Origin: an uncultured Pseudomonadales bacterium
Lineage (GTDB): Bacteria; Pseudomonadota; Gammaproteobacteria; Pseudomonadales; Cellvibrionaceae
Direction: 5' to 3'
Assembly: GCA_947489425.1 (NCBI GenBank)
Contig: CANLDL010000001.1
Location: forward strand, 1,178,001 to 1,242,000
Length of the DNA stretch: 64,000 nucleotides
Shown: piece by piece, positions 37,926 to 45,670 of the stretch
Layout: each line of letters starts with the position of its first letter
Position numbering within the stretch: position 1 is the first letter of the stretch
Program-made: the position numbers and the translations under genes
Notes under the pieces: generated by a model
Seen by the model: only the letters and a program-made list of their open reading frames with translations
Told to the model about the DNA's origin: nothing
Databases searched by the model: none

Positions 37926-38411
37926 TTAAACCTTATCTTGTTCCGTTGATGAATGTTGTTTTTGGCGATTATATTTTTCAATGAGTTTGCCAAAGGCGAG
38001 TTCAAGCTCTGCGATTATTTGATCGTGTGTTTTGCCGCAACTCATTGGGTTTTTGAGCTGGGTGAGTCGCTGCCGAAGCAAGGCATAAAGTCGCAATGTG
38101 GAGTGTTGTTGAATGATGTTGTCTGGATGAAAATCCTTTAGCGATTCAAAATCTAAGGTTTGTGATTCGGTATCGTTAAGCGTGACACTAATACCGGACT
38201 CTCGCATCACCGCATCAAAATTATTTGCATTAACACTCAGGGCCTTGCGCTCGGCTACTGGCGTATCTTGCCTGTGCCCTTTGAAGTTACCCATCACTAA
38301 TAATCGCAGCGGTAATTCGACATCATCTCCAGAACTAGAGCCTTGTCTGGAGCGATAATGCAAGTTGATGCGATCGGGTTTTTCCTGAAAACTATTGTTA
38401 AAATCTACCAT
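37926..38411 (-). CDS. orphan TssB-like type VI sheath small subunit
   Basis: A 161-residue protein. Residues ~1-125 follow TssB/VipA closely: INLHYRSRQG, VELPLRLLVMGNFKGHRQDTPVAERKALSVNANNFDAVMRE broken here by position ~75, and LDFESLKDFHPDNIIQQHSTLRLYALLRQRL. In true TssB the segment after this reads like LKGPLGN-PAFRK; here it is LKNPMSCGKTHDQIIAEL, and the C-terminus diverges. There is no tssC, hcp, vgrG or clpV next to it. It leads the effector array, so it may be a specialised sheath variant, an adaptor or a relic of a lost cluster. The RBS is weak. Confidence 0.8.
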   Translation of the reverse strand: MVDFNNSFQEKPDRINLHYRSRQGSSSGDDVELPLRLLVMGNFKGHRQDTPVAERKALSVNANNFDAVMRESGISVTLNDTESQTLDFESLKDFHPDNIIQQHSTLRLYALLRQRLTQLKNPMSCGKTHDQIIAELELAFGKLIEKYNRQKQHSSTEQDKV

Positions 38412-38435
38412 GATTTAGGGGCTTAAATTTAATGC

Positions 38436-38450
38436 TACGTATCTTACGTA
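38436..38450. promoter_or_regulatory. inverted repeat, candidate operator before orphan tssB
   Basis: TACGTA-TCT-TACGTA, a perfect dyad 25-39 bp upstream of the tssB-like start codon. This position would overlap the transcript start or leader of the array. Regulator unknown. Confidence 0.4.
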
Positions 38451-38841
38451 AAATTTACCGTATGTTAAAAGCTGAATGGATAAATGGCTAGCAATTTATG
38501 TGCGTTTTATAAAAATATTGTAGCGTCGCACAAAATTTATTCGATACTTAATTGATGATTTTATTTAACCAAACAAAGCATAAGAAAGGGAAACGCAATT
38601 CCATGAAACCAGTTTTCAAATGCTTTAAAAAAGAATGGATTATTACTACAGCATTTAAAAATACAGGTGAATATCAAGCCATACATATTAATAAATAATT
38701 ATTAATCAGCAGTGATAAGCGAGACAGAAAAAATGAAAAATATCTAACTGGGTAGTACAAAAAGTTGCCCACCCAAATAAGAACAAGTAGTGCAGCGTTT
38801 CCAACCGCCCTCTTTGACTTGATTATATAGGCAAAGCTTCC

Positions 38842-38909
38842 GCTCCTTGCCCACGCTTCTTACCTACGTTCTTTTGCTCCTTGCTCACGCTCCTTACCTA
38901 CGTTCTTTT
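38842..38909. repeat. tandem 34-bp repeat, two units
   Basis: Units 38842-38875 and 38876-38909 differ at two positions (GCTCCTTGCYCACGCTYCTT then ACCTACGTTCTTTT). They are bordered by GGCAAAGCT at 38830-38838 and 38911-38919. Intergenic, just behind the msrA stop codon. Confidence 0.75.
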
Positions 38910-38940
38910 AGGCAAAGCTCCTGCTCGCTCTTTGCCCACC

Positions 38941-39555
38941 TTAGTGCTTACCAGTAACCACCTCGCCCCATAAATCTTCAATGCGGCTATCTCGCCCGCA
39001 GGCACTTCTGTAAAAGCGGTATCTAAGGCTGCTCTTTTTATAATAGTCTTGGTGGTATGCCTCGGCTGGGTAAAAAGTCTTAGCCTGTAAAATTTCGGTA
39101 ACTATTGCCTCAGCAAACGGTTTGGTTTTTTCTACCTCGGCTAAAGAATCGTTAAACACTTTTTGCTGATCTGCATTTTGATAAAATAGCGCTGTTCTAT
39201 AAGACGAGCCCTTATCGCAAAACTGGCCATTAGGGTCTGTAGGGTCAATTGTTCGCCAATAAAAATCAACTAACTCCCTCAAGGAGACGATGTCTGAATT
39301 GTAGGTAATTTTAACGGCTTCAAAATGCCCCGTTTTATTAGAAGAAACTTCCTTATAACTGGGATCATCGGTGGTGCCGTTAATATATCCAGATTCTGCA
39401 CGCAATACGCCTTTGTGTTTTTCAAAGTCGGATTCAGTACACCAAAAACAACCACCCGCGACAATAAGTTCTTTTTCTTTCACTAATGCTTGAGCACTAC
39501 TCGCACTACTTTGCATTAACCATAGACTTGCTATTAACCATAAAATATTTTTCAT
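38941..39555 (-). CDS. msrA: secreted peptide methionine sulfoxide reductase A
   Basis: A 204-residue protein with an N-terminal signal peptide (LWLIASLWLMQSSASSAQA) and the MsrA active site GGCFWCTE near residue 35, followed by GVLRAESGYINGTTDDPSYKEVSSNKTGHFEAV split across the usual conserved blocks, and DPNGQFCDKGSSYRTA. It reduces methionine-S-sulfoxide in proteins; the signal peptide places it in the periplasm, unlike the common cytosolic form. A C-terminal Cys in RSACGRD could serve as resolving residue. It stands 52 bp downstream of the DUF3179 gene on the same strand. Confidence 0.92.
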   Translation of the reverse strand: MKNILWLIASLWLMQSSASSAQALVKEKELIVAGGCFWCTESDFEKHKGVLRAESGYINGTTDDPSYKEVSSNKTGHFEAVKITYNSDIVSLRELVDFYWRTIDPTDPNGQFCDKGSSYRTALFYQNADQQKVFNDSLAEVEKTKPFAEAIVTEILQAKTFYPAEAYHQDYYKKSSLRYRFYRSACGRDSRIEDLWGEVVTGKH

Positions 39556-39607
39556 TTCTTTCTCTCTTTCTACTATCGCTTTTGATTATTACTTTATATT
39601 AAAGAAT

Positions 39608-41029
39608 TTACATAATTAGACGTGTTTGTGGATAAGCTGCATGCCAACCAAACCAAAATGCACGTCGATAAGGTAAGCTTTTTAAGCGCTGATTATCTTT
39701 TGAGGAGACCAAGTTCTCTTCGCCCAGAATCCATTCATTACCTTCGCTGTCGGTTAGGGTTTTGTCTTGATCGTAGGAGACAAACTTAACGTCTTGAGGG
39801 TCGTATACACGATTGGCGCCTGAGGTATCGGTTAACACAATAAATTTTTGCAGCCCTATGGTCCCTTCGTAAATAAAGTTTTGATTGAGGTACTGGGTAT
39901 CAATGGCCAACTGTTCGCGAGGCGACGCAGGAAACACTAAGGCCACTACCTCTTGTTTATTTTCTAGGCGGTCATCATTAAAGGGGGTATTAAACATTAA
40001 ACGATGGTCAGAAAAATAATCACTGTAGGCCACACCTTCACCGTAATCACGACGATGCCCAGTGTCTAAAGACAAGACTGTTGTATCTGGGTGGCGGCGC
40101 TTCCATTCACCCCAAGTGGTTGTGACCATGCCAAAGTGCTCAAGCTTGATGCCTTTATCCACTAAAGGGCCAATGACAGGCTCACCTTTTACCGTACTCC
40201 ATAACGACTGTGTTGCTTGGTCGTACATCAGTTTATTAGACCGATACAAAAAGCCACTGGTACCCAGCTTGTACTTTTTACCATCTACGTTGGTTTTAAA
40301 AGGAATCACCGTACCGCACAGTGTGCAGTAAACACCCGCGATATCAACACCACCAATGGTGTCTGTAAACATTTCGTGCCAAGCGAGAATGCGTTTTGGG
40401 TAGGCACGTGCATCGCCATTAACTTCGATACCAAAAACGATATTATCGTCATCTAGGTATGTCGCTTTTTTAGGGCGAATCATCTTGGGGTTACGCAGTG
40501 GCGGAATACCATCTTGCAACACCCCGCCCCAACGCACCTCATCGATACGAATACGAGCAACATCACCGCGCCCGCGAAAATACTCCTGAAAAATAGGGTC
40601 GATTCTTTTGTAGAGATCGGCTTTAAAATCGGGGTAACTTGCCGAGCGATTTTCCGCTTGATTCCATAACCAGGAATACCACTTGTGGGTATCCCCAATA
40701 AAATTTTCACCCGTCTTCTTTTTTAACAAGTCATGGATCTGTTGATACAGTACAAAGCTAGGTGGCACGCTCATTAAATCGAGCATTTGTGGAAGGTAGG
40801 CATCGTCCCAATACTGATCGATATCCAATAAAGCGTGGTTGAGCTCGACGGAATCCTTTGTGGTTAACAATGTATTAAATGCCGCTGCTATCTTTGCATC
40901 ATTTTTGTTGGGTTCATCTACAGCACTTTGAGCATATAAGCTGGTGGAAAATAAGATAACACTAAAACTGAATACAAGACTGCCCAAAAAGTAGGGAATA
41001 CGCAGGAGTTTATCGTGAGCAGGTTTCAT
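39608..41029 (-). CDS. DUF3179 domain-containing secreted protein
   Basis: A 473-residue protein with a signal peptide (hydrophobic ~14-33, cleavage near YAQS). The DUF3179 signature covers residues ~185-450: DDNIVFGIEVNGDARAYPKRILAWHE split at its middle, VAGVYCTLCGTVIPFKT, GFLYRSNKLMYDQATQSLWS and KLEHFGMVTTTWGEWKRRHPDTTVLS. The CTLC cysteine pair is the striking conserved element. Function is unknown. The downstream partner is the secreted MsrA, suggesting a periplasmic protein-maintenance unit. Confidence 0.85.
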   Translation of the reverse strand: MKPAHDKLLRIPYFLGSLVFSFSVILFSTSLYAQSAVDEPNKNDAKIAAAFNTLLTTKDSVELNHALLDIDQYWDDAYLPQMLDLMSVPPSFVLYQQIHDLLKKKTGENFIGDTHKWYSWLWNQAENRSASYPDFKADLYKRIDPIFQEYFRGRGDVARIRIDEVRWGGVLQDGIPPLRNPKMIRPKKATYLDDDNIVFGIEVNGDARAYPKRILAWHEMFTDTIGGVDIAGVYCTLCGTVIPFKTNVDGKKYKLGTSGFLYRSNKLMYDQATQSLWSTVKGEPVIGPLVDKGIKLEHFGMVTTTWGEWKRRHPDTTVLSLDTGHRRDYGEGVAYSDYFSDHRLMFNTPFNDDRLENKQEVVALVFPASPREQLAIDTQYLNQNFIYEGTIGLQKFIVLTDTSGANRVYDPQDVKFVSYDQDKTLTDSEGNEWILGEENLVSSKDNQRLKSLPYRRAFWFGWHAAYPQTRLIM

Positions 41030-41045
41030 TATTTTCTCTTTTGGG

Positions 41046-41070
41046 TTATTTCAATAGAATCTAACCTTAT
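41046..41070. repeat. dispersed 25-bp sequence, copy 2
   Basis: Second copy of the sequence at 27855-27879 (17 identical bases, then two differences in eight), here just upstream of the DUF3179 gene. Confidence 0.4.
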
Positions 41071-41136
41071 AAGATCAATAAGTGACTAAAAAGTTGCACT
41101 GCTTATACAATGACAAACCAGCTATTACCTTAACCC

Positions 41137-42708
41137 CTAGTTATTAATACCGCGAACAATTTGCTCTTGTATTGTCTCTAAGTTTAGCTCTGATTCCTGC
41201 TTAGATGGATTGGTATAACAGGCTGGATTACGAGGGCAAGAGCTGTTTCTGGGGCAAATAAGTCGAGCACGATTACTAATACCACGTTCAACCCAAGCGA
41301 CATTGAGAATTCTAGCCACGCTCATTAGCTCTTTTTTGATACTCGAAGGAATAGATGCTGTACCACCTTCGGTCAAACAAGACTCTTTTAGTGCATGAGC
41401 CAGCTCTATCGGGTCTTTACCCTGAGATTCGATAGCGGGATTTAAATCTAGGCCCGCACAAAGCACATGGCTATTTCCCGCTAAATCATTCACTTTAACT
41501 GACTCACAGGAATATATTCTCGGTTCGTTATTGGCCTCTAAAATAGATATTTGCGAAGAGCTGCTCTTCGATGGCGAGTCAATCATGCGAAACACCGCCC
41601 AATGCTGACAAGGGTCTTGTACCATGCGCATATTCCCCCAAGGTAGAGGAATACCATTACCCCGATAAACCGCCTTAAGCTTGCCTGGAGGATAGGCATC
41701 AAAGTAATGCCAATGAGGGTACGGCGATACTGCCGTCATGCGCCGCATAACTACCGATGCAGACACCTGCACCATATGGCGCACATTAATTTCATAATTA
41801 TAGCGATCCAGTAGCTGCCTAAACGGCACTTTAGGGCACAGCAGTGCACTGGCAAAAAAGCTACACTCAAAATCGCGCCAAGCGTTTAAAATATCCTGTG
41901 CATCGACTGAGTTCTCTGAGCCCGAATGATAGTCGCGCACCGAGCCACCACCGGCAACAGAAACACTCTTAAAACCCTCATTACCGTGCAATACTCTATG
42001 ACCAATTTGTACGGCCAAGTCATACTTTAAACGCATCGGCCGTAACTGCAGTACACTGTTGACATAAATACGATTAGGCGGAGAAAAAAATGAGCGCACT
42101 AGGTTTTTTGACTTGCCACCCATCTCGTCCTGGATTTCATCAGGCAAGCGGTCAAACCAATGGATCTCAAGGCCCATGTCTTTACAAATAGCAATTACAG
42201 CCTCCAAGCTCAAAGGCATTTGCTTACGCCCTACTTCTTCGGCCGCGCGCTCAAGATCGGGAAAATGATTTTGCTGTTGCTCCTGGTGGGCACGAATAAG
42301 CAACTGCGCAAATTGCTGACCAGACACGCCAGTTTGCGAAAGCATCTCGGGCACAACACTTTCTAAAATATCGTTAGAGAACAAGAACTTGGGTTCAAGT
42401 GTCATGCCAGAGATACCGCCAGGCTTACGCTTGACGGGCTTGATCGCATCCTCTTCTGGCGTATCATCTAAAAACCAGCTCACATCTTTTTGGAATACCT
42501 GTGCAATAACCGCAAGCATTTCTTCACTGGGGAAGCGCTTACCTCGTTCAATCATCGACAAATAAGAGACAGAAGGTGCTAAATTATTGTCATTTTTAAT
42601 GCAGCGAGCCGACAAATCCTCCATGGTGAGATTATTACGTTTACGCAAATTACGTATCTTAGTGCCCAAAAAATGGGCATTGCGCATAATACCTTTTGTC
42701 TTTTTCAT
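41137..42708 (-). CDS. ScfR/RamB-type short-chain fatty acyl transcriptional regulator
   Basis: A 523-residue regulator. Residues ~10-75 are an XRE helix-turn-helix (IRNLRKRNNLTMEDLS ... YLSMIERGKRFPSEEMLAVIAQ). The middle has an ImmA/IrrE-like region that lacks the HEXXH zinc motif (DLAVQIGHRVLHG), and residues ~260-510 are the DUF2083 region typical of ScfR proteins such as actinobacterial RamB, ending with clustered cysteines CPRNSSCPRNPAC. RamB regulates acetate and glyoxylate genes. Being divergent from malate synthase G and close to isocitrate lyase strongly supports that role here. Confidence 0.88.
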   Translation of the reverse strand: MKKTKGIMRNAHFLGTKIRNLRKRNNLTMEDLSARCIKNDNNLAPSVSYLSMIERGKRFPSEEMLAVIAQVFQKDVSWFLDDTPEEDAIKPVKRKPGGISGMTLEPKFLFSNDILESVVPEMLSQTGVSGQQFAQLLIRAHQEQQQNHFPDLERAAEEVGRKQMPLSLEAVIAICKDMGLEIHWFDRLPDEIQDEMGGKSKNLVRSFFSPPNRIYVNSVLQLRPMRLKYDLAVQIGHRVLHGNEGFKSVSVAGGGSVRDYHSGSENSVDAQDILNAWRDFECSFFASALLCPKVPFRQLLDRYNYEINVRHMVQVSASVVMRRMTAVSPYPHWHYFDAYPPGKLKAVYRGNGIPLPWGNMRMVQDPCQHWAVFRMIDSPSKSSSSQISILEANNEPRIYSCESVKVNDLAGNSHVLCAGLDLNPAIESQGKDPIELAHALKESCLTEGGTASIPSSIKKELMSVARILNVAWVERGISNRARLICPRNSSCPRNPACYTNPSKQESELNLETIQEQIVRGINN

Positions 42709-42770
42709 AATGCTCTATCTCTAAATCACGACTCACTTTTACCTTTTTACTGGCAAGAGTAAAAAGCTAT

Positions 42771-42829
42771 TGTGAAATTACACAGACTTTTTTGTGAAAT
42801 TTACAGTGTAAAATTTTTATTGTAAAATT
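42771..42829. promoter_or_regulatory. four TGTRAAATT repeats between the ScfR-type regulator and glcB
   Basis: TGTGAAATTACACA at 42771-42784, TGTGAAATTTACAG at 42793, and TGTAAAATT at 42808 and 42821. The first is a near-perfect dyad. The cluster lies in the divergent promoter region, 62 bp upstream of the regulator start, and is the best candidate operator for autoregulation and control of glcB. Confidence 0.55.
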
Positions 42830-42981
42830 CTCACAATATTTACTATATAATAATCCTCAGCTATTAAGCAAAGAATTAAACTAATCGTTGAAGATAAGAG
42901 TACAATACTCCACCAATAACTCATGGCACTAATCTACTGTACCCATATGAGTTAACAACCCTTCGATTAAAACCCAATGTA

Positions 42982-45225
42982 ATGAGTGTAAACATGACTA
43001 CAAATAGTTCTAATCAGTCGCTATCTATCGATGTTAATGAATCTTTCCGTCAGTTCATCGATAGCGAGGTAATGCCTCTCACTAATATAGATCCTGAGCA
43101 GTTTTGGCTAGATGTTCAAACGCTAATCGACGATCTTGCTCCCCGCAATCGCGAACTACTCGCCAAGCGTGAAGTTATCCAGCAAAAACTAGATGAGTGG
43201 CATAAAACTAATGATTATCAATCGACCGATATAGAAGAATACAAAAGCTTTTTAAAAGAGATTGGCTATCTTGTAGAAGAAGGCCCAGATTTTGAAGTAG
43301 AAACAGAAAACGTTGATGATGAAATTGCCACCATGGCTGGCCCACAGCTAGTGGTTCCAGTTAAGAATGCGCGATTTGCACTTAACGCAGCCAACGCTCG
43401 CTGGGGTAGCTTATACGATGCCCTTTATGGCAGTGATGTTATTCCTAAAACCGGTAAATTAAAGCCAAGTAAGGGTGGCTATAACGAATTACGCGGTCGT
43501 GAAGTCATGAAATACTGCCGTGATTTCTTAGATAAGCACTTCCCTCTCGATGATGGCGCTTCTCATCACGATGTAACGCTTTATCAAATTTACTACCAGC
43601 AATTTACCGCGGTACTTAAAAAAGGCACCTACGTTGGCCTGAAGGATTCAAAGCAGTTTGTTGCCTTTAATGGCTCTAAAAATGCACCTAATGAGATCAT
43701 TCTTAAAAATAATGGTTTGCATATCAATATCCGCATCAACAACTATACAAGTGTAGGTTCGTTAGATGATGCAGGCGTTGAAGATCTACGTGTAGAAGGC
43801 GCATTAACCACTATTATGGATTGCGAAGATTCAGTCGCAGCCGTTGATACCGAAGACAAAATCGAGGTCTATCGCAATTGGTTAGGCCTAATGACTGGCA
43901 ACCTGAGCACCAACTTTATTAAAGGTGGTAAAACCGTTACTCGTGCATTGCAACGTGACCGTATTTTTACCGGCCGTGATGACGAGCCTTATTATGTACG
44001 CCGTCGTAGCTTAATGTTTGTACGTAATGTTGGTCATTTGATGACAATCGACACCATTAAAGATAGCGAAGGCAATAATATACCCGAAGGCATTATGGAC
44101 GGTATTTTTACCTCGCTAATCAGTACTGTTGATTTACTCAATAGTGACAAGAACATTGCCAACAGTAAAACCGGTAGCATCTATATTGTTAAACCTAAAA
44201 TGCACGGCCCTGAAGAAGTCGCCTTTAGTTGTGAATTATTCCGTCGCGTAGAACAACTGCTTAACATCCCTGCTAACACCATCAAAATTGGCATCATGGA
44301 TGAAGAGCGCCGTACAACAGTTAACTTAAAAGAATGTATCCGCGCCGCTAAAACTCGTTGTGTGTTCATTAATACCGGCTTTTTGGATCGTACAGGCGAC
44401 GAGATGCACACAAGTATGCACGCTGGCCCATTCTTGACCAAAACTAATATCAAGTCGCAACCATGGCTACAAGCCTATGAAGACTGGAATGTTGATATTG
44501 GCTTAGCCTGTGGTTTATCGGGTAAAGCACAAATTGGTAAAGGCATGTGGGCACAGCCAGACGACATGAAAGCTATGATGGATAGCAAACAAGCGCATCC
44601 AGAGGCAGGCGCAAATACCGCATGGGTACCTTCACCAACAGCAGCTCTATTGCATGCACTGCACTATCATGAAGTCGATGTGTTTGAGCGTCAAAAAGAG
44701 ATTGCCCAGCGTCCTCGCGCTAATATCAATGACATATTGACTATTCCGCTTATACCTAAAGGTGAAAGCCTATCGCCAGAAGTGGTTGAGAAAGAAATCG
44801 AAAACAATGCACAGAGTTTGCTTGGCTATGTTATCCGTTGGATTGATCAAGGTATTGGCTGCTCTAAAGTGCCAGACATCCATAACATCAACTATATGGA
44901 AGACCGTGCAACCTTAAGAATCTCAGCACAATTGCTTACTAACTGGTTGCTTCACGGCCTTACCACCAAAGAGCAAATCGTCGAAATATTTAAGCGTATG
45001 GCGGCTATCGTTGATGAGCAAAATGCTGGTGATCCCGAATATGTACCAATGACGCCATCAATCGATGATGACGTCGCATTTAAAGCATCACTGGATCTTG
45101 TTTTCAAAGGTACAGAGCAGCCATCTGGTTATACAGAGCCATTGCTACATGCTTACCGCATAAAGATAAAGAAGATACGGGCAAAAAGAAGGGAAGCTGG
45201 TCTGAAAGAAGGAAAGCCAGTCTAA
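42982..45225 (+). CDS. glcB: malate synthase G
   Basis: A 747-residue monomeric malate synthase (E. coli GlcB 723). It condenses glyoxylate with acetyl-CoA to malate, the second step of the glyoxylate shunt. Conserved blocks: NAANARWGSLYDALYGSD, TTIMDCEDSVAAVD, GSIYIVKPKMHGPEEVAF, KIGIMDEERRTTVNLK, FINTGFLDRTGDEMHTSM, and the catalytic-Asp region MEDRATLRISAQ near the C-terminus, then GYTEPLLHAYR. The start at 42982 gives MSVNMTT; an ATG four codons later is an alternative. No glycolate oxidase genes flank it, so it serves the shunt with aceA. Confidence 0.95.
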   Translation: MSVNMTTNSSNQSLSIDVNESFRQFIDSEVMPLTNIDPEQFWLDVQTLIDDLAPRNRELLAKREVIQQKLDEWHKTNDYQSTDIEEYKSFLKEIGYLVEEGPDFEVETENVDDEIATMAGPQLVVPVKNARFALNAANARWGSLYDALYGSDVIPKTGKLKPSKGGYNELRGREVMKYCRDFLDKHFPLDDGASHHDVTLYQIYYQQFTAVLKKGTYVGLKDSKQFVAFNGSKNAPNEIILKNNGLHINIRINNYTSVGSLDDAGVEDLRVEGALTTIMDCEDSVAAVDTEDKIEVYRNWLGLMTGNLSTNFIKGGKTVTRALQRDRIFTGRDDEPYYVRRRSLMFVRNVGHLMTIDTIKDSEGNNIPEGIMDGIFTSLISTVDLLNSDKNIANSKTGSIYIVKPKMHGPEEVAFSCELFRRVEQLLNIPANTIKIGIMDEERRTTVNLKECIRAAKTRCVFINTGFLDRTGDEMHTSMHAGPFLTKTNIKSQPWLQAYEDWNVDIGLACGLSGKAQIGKGMWAQPDDMKAMMDSKQAHPEAGANTAWVPSPTAALLHALHYHEVDVFERQKEIAQRPRANINDILTIPLIPKGESLSPEVVEKEIENNAQSLLGYVIRWIDQGIGCSKVPDIHNINYMEDRATLRISAQLLTNWLLHGLTTKEQIVEIFKRMAAIVDEQNAGDPEYVPMTPSIDDDVAFKASLDLVFKGTEQPSGYTEPLLHAYRIKIKKIRAKRREAGLKEGKPV

Positions 45226-45545
45226 AGAGAGATAGCATTTGCCAATGCTTACAGTGTTAACTGACTTCTGAGTTAACGCTGTAAAAGCTTGATGTATTGA
45301 GAGAATCAATACATCAAAAAAAGATTAATCAGGTGTAGATAATACGTCCGATGGAGAAAATTCTGCTCTTAAGCAGACGGTAAAGTTTATGCTTTTTTAT
45401 ACCTATTTTAGCTTATAAAAAAACATATTAATTTTGTGTTTACAAAGTCTTTACAGCGTCTCGCAATCGCCGTATTATCCGCGCCATAGTTAATCCCGCC
45501 TACTTTTTAGGCGAGCAATTTAGATGTAAAAATCTAAATAATTAA

Positions 45546-45563
45546 TATGTACTTAAGTACATA
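45546..45563. promoter_or_regulatory. perfect 18-bp palindrome in the aceA leader
   Basis: TATGTACTTAAGTACATA is fully self-complementary and lies 108-125 bp before aceA, between two hairpins. It could bind a dimeric regulator or form part of the transcript structure. Confidence 0.45.
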
Positions 45564-45570
45564 ATTAAAA

Positions 45571-45606
45571 GCAATGCCTAAAAATATTACAGGCACTGCC
45601 TTTTTT
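45571..45606 (+). terminator. terminator-like hairpin with T6 tail in the aceA leader
   Basis: Arms 45571-45579 and 45591-45599 pair over nine positions with one mismatch, then one C and six T residues. The aceA ATG is 64 bp further on, so it could end a short transcript or act as an attenuator for aceA. Confidence 0.55.
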
Positions 45607-45670
45607 ATTTTAAATTATAGCTAGTGGTTTTAGCTATACAACTTTAGTTAAACCAACAGAGAGATAAACA

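Larger units (their letters stand above)
38412..38940. other. 529-bp region upstream of the type VI array
   Basis: Probable promoter region for the minus-strand array. It holds an inverted repeat at 38436-38450 and a tandem 34-bp repeat near its right end (listed separately). No open frame with protein pattern and no RNA gene were seen. Confidence 0.5.
45226..45670. other. 445-bp structured region between glcB and aceA
   Basis: Contains several hairpins in order: 45251-45282 (12-bp stem with one G-U), 45290-45316 (11-bp stem, A-run on its right), 45518-45539 (8-bp stem), a perfect 18-bp palindrome at 45546-45563, and a terminator-like hairpin with T6 tail at 45571-45606. TTTGT-4-ACAAA at 45433-45446 could be an operator. 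No convincing open frame. It probably holds the glcB terminator and the aceA promoter and leader. Confidence 0.5.

Noticed and set aside
38842..38909. Possible CRISPR-like repeat
   Set aside because: Only two directly adjoining units with no spacers.
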